Origin: Bacteroidota bacterium
GTDB taxonomy: Bacteria; Bacteroidota; Ignavibacteria; UBA10030; SZUA-254
Direction of reading: 5' to 3'
Assembly (NCBI GenBank): GCA_020056225.1
Contig: JAGVIE010000050.1
Coordinates: 1-64,000, forward strand
Length of the DNA: 64,000 bases
Notes under the pieces: generated by a model
What the model was told of the DNA's origin: nothing
The model's database searches: none
What the model saw: the letters and a program-made list of their open reading frames with translations, nothing else
Translations under genes and position numbers: made by a program
Shown: piece by piece, positions 10,615 to 20,217 of the stretch
Layout: each line of letters starts with the position of its first letter
Numbering within the stretch: position 1 is the first letter of the stretch

Positions 10615-10749
10615 TATATCATCGAACACAATAAGGATGTTATCAAGTCTGCTGATTGGATTATTGATTCAGGACCTAAGCAGGTGACGGGGGAGAAGGA
10701 TTGTAAAGAATCATACGCCGGGAAATTTTTAAAACACTATCTCTCGTGA
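10611..10749 (+). pseudogene. Decayed second copy of the uvrA 3' end
   Basis: In the frame beginning at ATC 10617 the sequence reads IIEHNKDVIKSADWIIDSGP, then a short altered stretch, then CKESYAGKFLKHYLS and a TGA at 10747-10749. The end of UvrA reads [20 protein letters not shown] ... [15 protein letters not shown], so the match is unmistakable and is still in frame. About 14 codons of UvrA (the [11 protein letters not shown] part) are missing. There is no start codon, no nucleotide-binding domain and no room for a gene, so this is a relic. Similarity continues past the stop to about 10811. It may derive from a local duplication or from the tail of a lost second uvrA gene. Confidence 0.85.
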
Positions 10750-10841
10750 CAGACCAAACGGAAGTAAAATGAGATGCCGCGAAATCGATTCGTTTAGCTG
10801 ATAGGGAGTTAGATTGTGGGAAATATAATTCCCAAAATATT

Positions 10842-10870
10842 TTGACATTTATTTGAACATTTAATACATT
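10842..10870 (+). promoter_or_regulatory. Candidate promoter for the restriction-modification operon
   Basis: TTGACA at 10842-10847, a 17-base spacer and TACATT at 10865-10870 form a strong sigma70-type match, about 150 bases before the methyltransferase start. The sequence between uvrA relic and methyltransferase (10812-11022) is AT-rich and shows no gene. A G-run followed by CCTCC at 10898-10914 could form a small hairpin. Confidence 0.5.
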
Positions 10871-11022
10871 AACCAACAATAAAAAAATGGTATTTAGAAG
10901 GGGGGAAGACCTCCGTAGGATGATCATACGTGAAAAAGTAGCGTTCAGCTAATATTTTAAAAAATTGGATTATCCACTCTCCTTTTACTATCTTTATCTA
11001 TAACTCATTGATAGTTTTTCAA

Positions 11023-12444
11023 ATGCATGAATTAGTCGATATATTCCCAAGCGAACGGCAGAAACTTTATAACAAGTTTTCGGATAAACTGGAAACAGCG
11101 TTTAACTTTAATCGCCAATTTGTGAGTTTCCAAACGAACAAAGAAGAACCGATATACCGCTGGTTCAAGTATAAAGAGGGTTTTTCTTCAGGTCTTGTAA
11201 GATACTTTCTCACTAAGTTTTCTGATAAGCCAGGGAAGGTCTTGGATCCGTTTGCTGGAGTTGGCACAACATTATTTGCTGGACAGGCACTTGGCTGGGA
11301 GTCTTACGGTATTGAACTTCTACCCGTGGGTATTTTCGTTATGGAAACCCGGGAAGCATTACACAAGATCAACCCGGAAAAACTGAAAAAGAGCATCGGC
11401 AACCTTTGGCAAGACATAAACAAGATTGAAAACCCATCAACTCACTTCAACCATATTTCAATCACACGAGACGCCTTCCCTGATGATACGGAGATCGCTC
11501 TCAATAAATTCCTCACATATTGCAGTAACATCAAGAATAAAGAAACACAAACTCTCCTTAGGTTTACAGCATTCTCCATACTTGAAGAACTTAGCTATAC
11601 AAGGAAAGACGGACAATACTTGAGGTGGGACTATCGTTCCAAACGAGATTTGGCAGGAAAACCTTTTAACAAGGGTAAGATATACTCGTTCGAACAGGCA
11701 ATGAAACAAAAATTGTCTCAAATGCTTGCCGACGTATCGCCTCAAAATGATTCACTTTTTGATTCTGTTAAAGGCAATGGACACGATCAACACAATATTA
11801 ATATCATTGAAGGGTCTTGCCTTGAGGAACTCCCAATGATAGAAGAGGGTTTTTTTGATTTTATTGTAACTTCTCCACCCTATTGTAATCGATATGACTA
11901 TACAAGGACCTACGCTTTGGAATTAGTCTATCTTGGATGCGACAATGATAGAGTTAGGTCACTTCGACAAGAATTGTTATCATGCACCGTTGAGAACAAA
12001 GAGAAGTTAGACTATCTAAACCAATTATACACCTCTATGGGTAGAAAGGCAAACTTTGATAAGGTGCTCAGTACTTATAATTCGTCTGCAACCATGAAGG
12101 AAGTGAATTCTATTCTTGATGAACTAAACAAACTCGATAAACTCAACAACAACAATATTCCACGAATGGTGAAAAACTATTTCTTAGAACTCTGCTTTGT
12201 GATTTTTGAGATGGCCAGAGTTACGAAAAGTGGTGGTTACTGCGTTATGGTGAATGACAACGTTCGATACGGTGGAGAAGAAATACCAGTTGATCTTATT
12301 CTTTCTGAATTTGCGGAAAGTTTTGGATTCAACATTCAAAAAATATTTGTCCTTCCACGAGGCAAAGGTAACAGTAGTCAACAAATGGGCAATTATGGAC
12401 GAACTGAAATAAGGAAGTGCGTATACCTATGGCAAAAAAGATGA
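11023..12444 (+). CDS. Type II DNA methyltransferase, probably N4-cytosine (AvaI-like system)
   Basis: This protein of 473 residues methylates DNA so that the neighbouring endonuclease cannot cut the host. The AdoMet-binding motif DPFAGVGTT is at residues 75-83 and the catalytic TSPPY is at 283-287. The order, with the binding motif first, and the serine-type catalytic motif suit an N4-cytosine or N6-adenine amino-methyltransferase. The ATG at 11023 is preferred over an in-frame TTG at 11008. The next gene starts within its last 16 bases, so the two are one operon with methylase first. Hand count of one line (12121-12180) gives 19 G+C in 60, clearly lower than uvrA, which suggests acquisition by transfer. 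Site specificity is inferred only from the partner nuclease, which resembles enzymes cutting CYCGRG. Confidence 0.85.
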   Translation: MHELVDIFPSERQKLYNKFSDKLETAFNFNRQFVSFQTNKEEPIYRWFKYKEGFSSGLVRYFLTKFSDKPGKVLDPFAGVGTTLFAGQALGWESYGIELLPVGIFVMETREALHKINPEKLKKSIGNLWQDINKIENPSTHFNHISITRDAFPDDTEIALNKFLTYCSNIKNKETQTLLRFTAFSILEELSYTRKDGQYLRWDYRSKRDLAGKPFNKGKIYSFEQAMKQKLSQMLADVSPQNDSLFDSVKGNGHDQHNINIIEGSCLEELPMIEEGFFDFIVTSPPYCNRYDYTRTYALELVYLGCDNDRVRSLRQELLSCTVENKEKLDYLNQLYTSMGRKANFDKVLSTYNSSATMKEVNSILDELNKLDKLNNNNIPRMVKNYFLELCFVIFEMARVTKSGGYCVMVNDNVRYGGEEIPVDLILSEFAESFGFNIQKIFVLPRGKGNSSQQMGNYGRTEIRKCVYLWQKR

Positions 12445-13397
12445 AATCGAATATATTTATTCAATCTGCAAATGATTTAGTTACCTCTAAAGAAAAAACG
12501 AGGGCTGGTTTTATTTCTCTTGCTTTGGAGAAGAATTATTTAGCTGTTCCATACATTGAAGAAGCAAAAGCATTAAAATCCCTAGCAAAGAAGGTCACGA
12601 AACCCAAAGACCTTCTAGAATTTAATGACCTTAGAGTTGGTTTACTCACTGCATCCGGTCTTTCCGAAAAATCCCTCAATTATTTGACAGAAGATGACAA
12701 AACACTCGCTATCAAGGGTTTAATCGAAAAGTTTCTTGAGCCAGCAGGCGAGGATTTCATTGACGAACTTGTTTACCGATACTTACTAACCAAAGGAGAC
12801 GCTTTAGGTGGTAAAGCAAGAAACTTAGCTGGGGTATTGGGAGAAAGAAAATTTCTTCGTTCTTTATTATCTGTGTTCAGTCTGGCTGGAATTGATTATC
12901 AATGGAAAGATGACGATGCAGGCACATGGTTGCCAAAGCCGAAAGATGATACCGGTATCGAAAAGCGCATTAATGGTCTTTGCTGGTCAAAGAACAAAGT
13001 CAATCGGCTTCTTATTATGAATATAAAAGTTCCGGTCGTCAAGAAGAACGTTGACCTGTCAATTTTAGAAGGCACACCTGAGGACTTAAAGAAGGGTAAG
13101 CAGTCTATCATTCATGACGTTAATTCTTATGTAGCGTTCGGTGAACTGAAAGGTGGACTAGATCCAGCAGGCGCAGATGAACATTGGAAAACTGCTAATT
13201 CCGCTTTGGAAAGAATTAGAAAGAGCTTTGCAAAAAAGAAAAAAAAGCCGCTCACATTCTTTATTGGAGCGGCAATTGAAAACAGTATGGCTTCTGAAAT
13301 ATTCAAACAATTGAGATTGGGATTACTTAACAATGCAGCTAACCTCACCACCGATGAACAGTTGGCATCAATATGCGAGTGGATTATAAATTTGTAG
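12429..13397 (+). CDS. Type II restriction endonuclease, AvaI/BsoBI-like
   Basis: A protein of 322 residues, about the length of AvaI and BsoBI. The segment GGKARNLAGVLGERKF and the block GELKGGLDPAGADEHWKTA are typical of this endonuclease family. Glu239 and Lys241 of GELKGG, with Asp209 upstream, match in number and spacing the PD-(D/E)XK-type active site known for BsoBI (an Asp about 28 residues before an ExK). The ATG at 12429 is chosen over an in-frame GTG at 12417, with AAGGAAG at 12411-12417 as a possible binding site. It overlaps the methyltransferase end. Family assignment is from memory of the motif. Recognition of CYCGRG is expected for the family but not shown by sequence alone. 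Confidence 0.78.
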   Translation: MAKKMKSNIFIQSANDLVTSKEKTRAGFISLALEKNYLAVPYIEEAKALKSLAKKVTKPKDLLEFNDLRVGLLTASGLSEKSLNYLTEDDKTLAIKGLIEKFLEPAGEDFIDELVYRYLLTKGDALGGKARNLAGVLGERKFLRSLLSVFSLAGIDYQWKDDDAGTWLPKPKDDTGIEKRINGLCWSKNKVNRLLIMNIKVPVVKKNVDLSILEGTPEDLKKGKQSIIHDVNSYVAFGELKGGLDPAGADEHWKTANSALERIRKSFAKKKKKPLTFFIGAAIENSMASEIFKQLRLGLLNNAANLTTDEQLASICEWIINL

Positions 13398-13477
13398 ATA
13401 ATAGAAGAAAAAAATAATCTATCTTGCCTTCTCAGAGTGGTGCCCTCATTGAAGAATAATCAGAAATAGAATTTGTT

Positions 13478-13939
13478 ATGTTCAGGACAATCGGTTATTA
13501 CATAATTTTCTTTTACGTAACTGTTGCTTCAGTCTCAGCACAGCAACCATCGGATACGCTCATGCTCTCACGGCAAGCGATTGTATTCTTTGGACCAACG
13601 CAAGCAGAACGAGATTCCTTAAATCTTATTAAAGATTCTGGTATCGAAGAGGTGCTTGATGATTATCTTCTCTACGTCGGCAGGATCAGAAACTTCATAG
13701 ACTCGAATAAAATCTCCACCCACGAGACGACTGCCCGAACATTTATCCTCCTGCAACAAGGTAGGAAGCCCGTACGCCTCAGTCGAAAATCAATCGGGTC
13801 GGATGTCGGATTCATCTTCATAAAGCATGGCAAGAAGCCGAAAATACTCAAGGGTGTTTATACCGATCTTGATCTCCGGCTGCTTATCAGTGATTACTTT
13901 GGATTGAAAGCCAGCATAAAACCAAGCGACAGGCACTAA
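13478..13939 (+). CDS. Exported protein of unknown function
   Basis: A 153-residue product with a signal peptide (residues 1 to about 21, ending SVSAQQ). The mature part is small, basic at its C-terminus, and has no cysteine and no motif that I recognise. It contains a helical-looking stretch (residues 45-75) and then beta-type segments (TFILLQQ, VGFIFIKHG). It follows the restriction module by 80 bases on the same strand and is followed by 277 bases without a gene. Its composition is closer to the host-like genes than to the AT-rich restriction genes, so it is probably a resident gene. No function is proposed. Confidence 0.65.
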   Translation: MFRTIGYYIIFFYVTVASVSAQQPSDTLMLSRQAIVFFGPTQAERDSLNLIKDSGIEEVLDDYLLYVGRIRNFIDSNKISTHETTARTFILLQQGRKPVRLSRKSIGSDVGFIFIKHGKKPKILKGVYTDLDLRLLISDYFGLKASIKPSDRH

Positions 13940-14216
13940 CCATCCGGCAGTCGGCGGTTGATAATATCCGGCTTTTATCTACACAGATCAAATTAGAATG
14001 CCTTCCAATCTCCCCTGAGAGTTTATTCGAAATTACTATAAATATTCCGTATTCGCCTCAATAAACGTCATTTTACGCCCTTGTAAATATTCTTTCGATC
14101 ATGGTTCCCCGAATGAAACTATTAACAATAATAATCTGTTAAGATACTATTCAGGTTTCGGATAAAAAAGTCTTAAATAATAAATCTATTTCAAAACAAT
14201 TCTGTAAGGATCAACA

Positions 14217-17200
14217 ATGAAATGCTTTAAAATATTTTTTATTAGCATGCTCATAGTTCTGGTGCTGGTGAATGTTAACCAAGCCATAGCTCAAGGTGCT
14301 TCTTATTCAAACGATAACCTGCCGACTTACGGTCAGTACGTCGGTGCGGGCGAAATTACCTATCCGCCAACAACGGCGCGGGTAATGGTACATGCAATTC
14401 ATAACGGTAGGACGCAGGCGGCGCCGCCGGAACCCGGTATGTCAGCGACATATTCTGTGGACTTTAGTTACACGTTGTCTGTTTCAACTGATGACGGTAC
14501 AACATGGACAACTTATGATGTGCCCGGTGCATTATCTTTTAGCGCTCAATATTCATCAGGTTCGAGCGACGAAAGAGTGTTTGATACAGAGATGCTCGCA
14601 TTAAATCTTGCCGGCGGTTCGCTCCCTGCGGATGTAATGCTTCGCGAAAGTCCTACACTTGCTTCAACAGGTACTACAAAAATAAAAAGAGTAGCGGATG
14701 GCTCATATCGCATCAGCAGTTTCTTCGATATATTTACAGAGATTAGTTTGGACGGCGGAGCCACATGGACGCGTTCTGCAACTTCATCACGCGTTAGCTT
14801 ATACAACCCGCCCGCGGCACATCTTTTCGCTTCAGATAATTTCCCGCCTGAAGGTGTTTTTGCTTCTTCATCAGGCAGTTCAACAGGTGTTTTCGATCCA
14901 ACAAAATGGAATATATTAGTCTCTACTCATTTATCATTTTCACCGTTACCGGCACTCGGTGCATCATCGAATGAAACGGTTAGTATAAATTTCACAAAGG
15001 TCAGTTTTTCGCTCGACGGTGGAGTTACTATAAATGATTATTCCGCAACAGGCGAAATGCAGATTCGCCTTTTGCACGTCGCTGATCTCGGTTCGGATAG
15101 AATGTTCGACACCGAGATGCTACAATTAAATATTTCCGGCGGAACACTTCCTCCGGGTATAATGCTTCGCGAAAGTCCGACAAGAGCATCTACAGGTCGT
15201 ACTTCCATAAGAACCTCAGCAAGTGGACATATGATCAGCAGTTTCTTTGATGTCTTTACCGAAATCAGTTTAGATGGCGGAGCCACATGGGCGCCCGCAA
15301 GCGAAGCAGTTTCTTTAGATTTCAGCAGTTCACCGCCGAGTATATCAGCGGCAATAAATAATTTTCCTCCCGAAGGTATGGATTTTACACCTTCGAGTTA
15401 CGGAACAACAACATTTGAAAACGGTGTGATGATTAGAAATATGGAGTTGCGTCGGTTTGGGGTCGGCCTGCCCATGCCTGAAGGACCACTCGGTGTAAGC
15501 AGTTCTGTCAGCTCATTCTTCGATGTCTTCACAGAAGTTTCATTAGATGGATCAACATGGAGTCCGCGAAGCAATGTGGCCCCCGTGATGTTTTCCATTA
15601 CGAGACAGCATGATGATGGAACAAGCAGTTTCTTTGACACAGAAATGCTCGCGTTGAATCTGCAACCTTTTGGCGGTGGTTTGATGATTCGAGAAAGTCC
15701 GACAAGAGCATCTACAGGAAGAGTATTCCCCACACTTATGTCTGACGGGAAATTTCAAGTCAGCAGCTTCTTCGATGTCTTTACGGAAATCAGTTTAGAT
15801 GGCGGAGCTACATGGTCGCCTGCAACTGCACCAACGCATATAGAGTTAACTAATGCAACAGCAAATCCACGTCCAGTAATAACCTCCATCTCACCGTCAA
15901 CCGGACCGGTTGGTACAATTATAACTATAACGGGTAGTGGTTTTTCAACCCTGGCATCTGAAAATCTTGTAACACTCGGAGATAACACTCCAATAATAAA
16001 AGGATCAACTTTTACTGAATTGAGAGTTGTTTTAACTCAGCCGATAAGTCCACTATCAGGCGGTGTTTTTCCCGTAAGTGTAACTGTCGGTGGCTTATCT
16101 AATTTACCGCCGGGACCGGAATTTACAATATTACCAAACGTTGTCTCTTATCTTCCTAATATCAGTGACCTTCAAATGTTGGATGTACAAACCGGCGATT
16201 TGGATGGCGATGGGTTAGATGAAGTAATGATGCTCGGTAAAAAAGATTTTAAAGGACATGTAACGCTTCTCAAACGAGGTGGTGATGGTTCACAGAGAGT
16301 GTCATCGGTAATCTCTTTTCCGGATCTGGATTTGGGTACTACATTTACTGGATTGCTCGATGCCGACTGCGATGATGATGGTATAGTTGATTACGTGGCA
16401 CTCAACGTAACAGTACCAAAACAGACGCAAGGGGCAACATTCGGAGAGAAGGTTTTGGCGGTATTCCAAAACGATCCAGCAAGCCGCGGAAGATTGAAAT
16501 CATACCGCAGGGTATTACTCCAACAGGGGCGCGTGTTACTTGATGCAGAACTTACCCAATTATCCAATGATGATTCTTTGGATATTGTATGTGCTTACGC
16601 AGCCGGAGATGGAATGCCTGCATCACTTCAGGTCATAAAGAATATCCCTGGAGGAGGTGCTGCAGCTGCATCATATGCAGCAACTGGATTTACAATTCCA
16701 CTCGGAGGCGGCGATTGCGATGATCTTGATATTTATGATATGGATAGCGATGGCGATTTAGATATTGTTGCCGCAACTGGCGCTGGTATTTATATATTCC
16801 AGAATAACTCAGCAGATTTTGAATTTGTCCGCACCCAGATTGTTGATGAAACGCACCCATACTCTGGTGTAGCTATCGGTGATCTCGATGGCGATGGGCA
16901 TCCCGATGTCGTTGCTTTACGCAGCGACTCCGGAATTGTCAATGTCTGCTTTGGAGATCCGCTCGCTCTCGGATCTGTTAAAGCTCCACGAGATGCTGCT
17001 TCCGGCATGGCAACAGGCAAGCGTCAGCATAAACCACTTATGGTAACTGATGCCGACGGTGATGGCGATCTTGATATAATTTGTCCGAGCGGAGAACCAA
17101 ATCAAACTGCCAGCGTTTTGTTGCTCGGCGGTTCGTTACCCGGCGGAGCAATAATTTCAGCGCGGCTGAATATGGATGATTGTGATGATCAGGATTCTGA

Positions 17201-20108
17201 CGGCGACGGTATAATGGACGCAAAATTATTTGCAGTCGGTAAATTTGATACTGACCAGGATTGTGATTTTGCATTCACAAGCTGCCGTTCTACTACAATT
17301 AGTCCTCCGGTCGTTTCGAGTTTCTCGCCTGATATTAGTCCTGCTGGAGCTTTGGTAACTATCGAAGGTGATAATCTTCAGGAAGCATTTTCAGTTCAAA
17401 TCGGTGATTTTGATGCAACGTTTATCCGCGAAAGTCCAACAAGATTGCGAGTTACAGTTCCGCTTGCGGCACGTACTTTTGCAGCACCACATGTTTTGGA
17501 TAAAATAACAATCTCTTGCCCATCTGGTGTTTGTGACGCAATTAAATCATTTACAGTTTCTGCGGTAATCCTTCATCCTCGTCAACGGATCGATCAGTTG
17601 GAAAGCAGATTTGTTCTTGGCGGTGATATGGATGGTGATGGAAAGGGAGATATAGTTTCGCTGAGTAAACATACTAAAACCGGACACGTTACACTTATGA
17701 AGAGATCTGATAACGGTAGTTCTTCAAGAGCTATGGTTACTTCTTTCTTTGATGGTGTAGATGATGATTGCGACGGTTTATCAATCGGTGATCTTGACGG
17801 AGATGGGCTTTCGGATGTTTGTGTTGCCTTAACATCGAGAAGTACCGGCGCTACAAATTTTGAACTTTTATTCGGTGATCCAGCTCGACCGGGAATGTTC
17901 CGGGAGAGTCCTACAAAAATTCAGAAAAAATGGTTACCCGCAAATTTCCGTCTCCGCACAATGGCGCCTGAGATGGAAGATATCGATGGCGACGGTAAAG
18001 CTGACATCGTGTTTGCAATCCAAGGTACAATTGAGGATACTCTCGTGATCATTACCAATCCATTATCAGAAGCAGGCATGGTTGTGCGCAAACTCCCGGG
18101 ACGTACTTCCTATGCTGCAATCACATTAGAACAAAGTGTTGCTTCCGGGTCATCATTCTTCGATGTTTTTGTTGTCGGTGATTCGCTTGTCGATCGCTAC
18201 TCGTGGTCGGGTGGTGGTGGTGGCAGTGGCGGCTCAATCCAGTTAGCAGCGAGAGGCACAGTTAAATTTTTCAATACATCAAAAGGGTTCCGCCAGTTAG
18301 CCGTTGGTGATCTTGACGGTGATGGCAGTACAGATGCCGTTGTTTTTGATACAGATTCCAGCGTTGTTACAGTTTGTTTGGACAAGGGAGATGGTACTTT
18401 CCGTGTACTCGCGCCCAGAGATCCTCCAAGTGGACAATCGACTGGGAAAAGATCGCATCTCGTTGTTACCGATCTCGATGGAGATGGTAAACTTGATATT
18501 GCTATAGATGAACCGGGTATGCATTTTGCACCTGCTAAAGCTGCGAGAAGCATTTCGGATTTCACCTACCAAAAAATTGGATGGACTGTTTTGTATAACA
18601 GAACAACTCCATCCGATACAGCCGTAAGTTTTGAATCTAAAACAATGGCAATGGATGATTGGGATACAGGAGATAACGACGTAGCGGTTTGTGATCTCGA
18701 TGGCGATGGTGTTCAGGATATTGTAGTTGCAGGAACTTCTTCATCGGTTGTGAGACCGCCATTCATTGAACGTGTATCTGCAACCCGACAAGTTGAAAGC
18801 GTATCGTTAAATTGCTGGGGAATGAATTTTAGTTCTGTCTCGACCGTTGATGTCTGCAGTCCGTGCATTACTGCTTCGAGTTTCAGCGTTCTTTCAGATT
18901 CTCAGCTCGCGATTATTTTGCCGCCTAGGTATGGCGATAAATTCTTATCGATATCCAATGACGATGGAATCGTCAGCTTAGCCTCACCGATTACAATTCT
19001 GAGCGATACATTGAAATACAGAACCTTCACATATGAACAACTGAGAGATGCTTCTCAAGAAAAGCCAAAGAAGGTTCCGTCGAAAAAAGTACCGAACACA
19101 AGACAGCCATGGTACGCGCCCAACACAGCGAATCTTATCGATAAGATCTTGAAGGATGAAGCCGGATTTATGCAAGTCGGTCAATCAGGTAGATTCTACC
19201 CATGGGGAAAACCGGCTCCATATCTGCGGCCGGCAAAACAAGGAGATGTCTTTAAAACATTCAATGATAAAAAGACGCCCTTTCATATTAATCCGCCGGG
19301 TGGTCCTCAACCGATGAACTACAATGACAAGGGTGGTATTATTTCAGGATTGAAGAAAAGCATAACACCTAAAGAAAAGAACGATGTCCTGATTGCTGAA
19401 TTGTTAACGCTCCAAGTAAATCTTGAGGCGAGCGATAAAGGTCACACAACATCCGGATTGGGAAGTTTGGTTTACACGTGGCACGGTCCTTGGGGACAAA
19501 ACGTAACAATCGATTCACTTGTACTCTTTGGTGATAAGATAATGACGAACGGATTCTTCGGTATGATCACACCTATGCCGGTTAATCCGACCGACTACGA
19601 CAGTTTATATAATGCCGTAAGACGAATCAATCTGGCATTTTCTTCACCGGTACTGGATGATACTTCAACTGATGGTGGATGGCGCGGTAGCCCGATGAAG
19701 TTCAAATGGCTGGGTGCACACTCGCCGATAGAATATGATTTCTTGATTGCACTCTCCGGTATTACACCGCGTGTGCGACCTGCGGCTGAACCGGAAGTAT
19801 TGCCGGTGATATATACATTAAACCAGAATTATCCGAATCCATTTAATCCAACTACCATGATTAGTTTTGGCTTACCGGAGCCATCAATTGTAACGTTGAA
19901 GGTTTACAATCTGCTAGGTCAGGAATTGGTTACTCTGCTCAATCATGAGTCGATGGAAGCCGGAGTGCAGGAAATTGAATTCAATGCTAACAATTTTCCC
20001 TCTGGAGTATATTTCTACCAGATTGCCGCGCAAGGCATTACCAATGAGGCAGAAAACACGGGTGGGAAAACATTCAATACTACACGGAAGATGCTCTTAG
20101 TAAAGTAG
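14217..20108 (+). CDS. Giant secreted repeat protein: RESPT/SFFDVF repeats, TIG, FG-GAP repeats, T9SS sorting domain
   Basis: A 1,963-residue exported protein. A signal peptide (to about residue 26, NQAIAQ) is followed by three repeats, each with FDTEML, a RESPTxASTG block and SFFDVFTEISLDGGATW. Then a TIG-type domain (ITSISPSTGPVGTIITITG), a long FG-GAP/VCBS-like propeller region with many DLDGDG calcium-binding-type loops, and a second TIG-like domain (SFSPDISPAGALVTIEG). A further TIG-like piece precedes an uncharacterised region near 19380-19760 that is shared with the protein at 35617. The end is a type IX sorting domain (LNQNYPNPFNPTTM ... RKMLLVK). FG-GAP loops usually bind calcium and serve adhesion. 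The substrate is unknown. A hairpin terminator follows at 20134. Confidence 0.85.
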   Translation: MKCFKIFFISMLIVLVLVNVNQAIAQGASYSNDNLPTYGQYVGAGEITYPPTTARVMVHAIHNGRTQAAPPEPGMSATYSVDFSYTLSVSTDDGTTWTTYDVPGALSFSAQYSSGSSDERVFDTEMLALNLAGGSLPADVMLRESPTLASTGTTKIKRVADGSYRISSFFDIFTEISLDGGATWTRSATSSRVSLYNPPAAHLFASDNFPPEGVFASSSGSSTGVFDPTKWNILVSTHLSFSPLPALGASSNETVSINFTKVSFSLDGGVTINDYSATGEMQIRLLHVADLGSDRMFDTEMLQLNISGGTLPPGIMLRESPTRASTGRTSIRTSASGHMISSFFDVFTEISLDGGATWAPASEAVSLDFSSSPPSISAAINNFPPEGMDFTPSSYGTTTFENGVMIRNMELRRFGVGLPMPEGPLGVSSSVSSFFDVFTEVSLDGSTWSPRSNVAPVMFSITRQHDDGTSSFFDTEMLALNLQPFGGGLMIRESPTRASTGRVFPTLMSDGKFQVSSFFDVFTEISLDGGATWSPATAPTHIELTNATANPRPVITSISPSTGPVGTIITITGSGFSTLASENLVTLGDNTPIIKGSTFTELRVVLTQPISPLSGGVFPVSVTVGGLSNLPPGPEFTILPNVVSYLPNISDLQMLDVQTGDLDGDGLDEVMMLGKKDFKGHVTLLKRGGDGSQRVSSVISFPDLDLGTTFTGLLDADCDDDGIVDYVALNVTVPKQTQGATFGEKVLAVFQNDPASRGRLKSYRRVLLQQGRVLLDAELTQLSNDDSLDIVCAYAAGDGMPASLQVIKNIPGGGAAAASYAATGFTIPLGGGDCDDLDIYDMDSDGDLDIVAATGAGIYIFQNNSADFEFVRTQIVDETHPYSGVAIGDLDGDGHPDVVALRSDSGIVNVCFGDPLALGSVKAPRDAASGMATGKRQHKPLMVTDADGDGDLDIICPSGEPNQTASVLLLGGSLPGGAIISARLNMDDCDDQDSDGDGIMDAKLFAVGKFDTDQDCDFAFTSCRSTTISPPVVSSFSPDISPAGALVTIEGDNLQEAFSVQIGDFDATFIRESPTRLRVTVPLAARTFAAPHVLDKITISCPSGVCDAIKSFTVSAVILHPRQRIDQLESRFVLGGDMDGDGKGDIVSLSKHTKTGHVTLMKRSDNGSSSRAMVTSFFDGVDDDCDGLSIGDLDGDGLSDVCVALTSRSTGATNFELLFGDPARPGMFRESPTKIQKKWLPANFRLRTMAPEMEDIDGDGKADIVFAIQGTIEDTLVIITNPLSEAGMVVRKLPGRTSYAAITLEQSVASGSSFFDVFVVGDSLVDRYSWSGGGGGSGGSIQLAARGTVKFFNTSKGFRQLAVGDLDGDGSTDAVVFDTDSSVVTVCLDKGDGTFRVLAPRDPPSGQSTGKRSHLVVTDLDGDGKLDIAIDEPGMHFAPAKAARSISDFTYQKIGWTVLYNRTTPSDTAVSFESKTMAMDDWDTGDNDVAVCDLDGDGVQDIVVAGTSSSVVRPPFIERVSATRQVESVSLNCWGMNFSSVSTVDVCSPCITASSFSVLSDSQLAIILPPRYGDKFLSISNDDGIVSLASPITILSDTLKYRTFTYEQLRDASQEKPKKVPSKKVPNTRQPWYAPNTANLIDKILKDEAGFMQVGQSGRFYPWGKPAPYLRPAKQGDVFKTFNDKKTPFHINPPGGPQPMNYNDKGGIISGLKKSITPKEKNDVLIAELLTLQVNLEASDKGHTTSGLGSLVYTWHGPWGQNVTIDSLVLFGDKIMTNGFFGMITPMPVNPTDYDSLYNAVRRINLAFSSPVLDDTSTDGGWRGSPMKFKWLGAHSPIEYDFLIALSGITPRVRPAAEPEVLPVIYTLNQNYPNPFNPTTMISFGLPEPSIVTLKVYNLLGQELVTLLNHESMEAGVQEIEFNANNFPSGVYFYQIAAQGITNEAENTGGKTFNTTRKMLLVK
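14578..15826 (+). repeat. Three intragenic RESPT/SFFDVF repeats
   Basis: Units lie at about 14578-14780, 15101-15298 and 15632-15826, with an extra SFFDVFTEVSLDG half-unit near 15510-15560. Each unit encodes FDTEML, then a Gly-rich turn, RESPTxASTG, and SFFDVFTEISLDGGATW. DNA identity is high in the blocks (the bases coding for SLDGGATW are almost the same) and low between them, as expected for an old tandem protein repeat under selection. Confidence 0.8.
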
Positions 20109-20133
20109 AACGTTGTATTCTATTAAAATAATG

Positions 20134-20171
20134 AATCCCGACGGGTTTAGTGCTTGTCGGGATTTTTTTTT
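20134..20171 (+). terminator. Intrinsic terminator after the FG-GAP protein gene
   Basis: AATCCCGAC at 20134-20142 pairs exactly with GTCGGGATT at 20156-20164, a nine-pair stem with a 13-base loop, followed by seven more T. It lies 25 bases after the stop codon at 20108. It is the clearest terminator of the window. Confidence 0.85.
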
Positions 20172-20217
20172 ACGCGAGCAAATAAATCTTACATGGAAAT
20201 CTATATATGCTCAGTTC

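Noticed and set aside
13398-13440. Terminator after the restriction endonuclease gene
   Set aside because: TAGAT and ATCTA arms can pair, but there is a mismatch in the stem and no T-tract.
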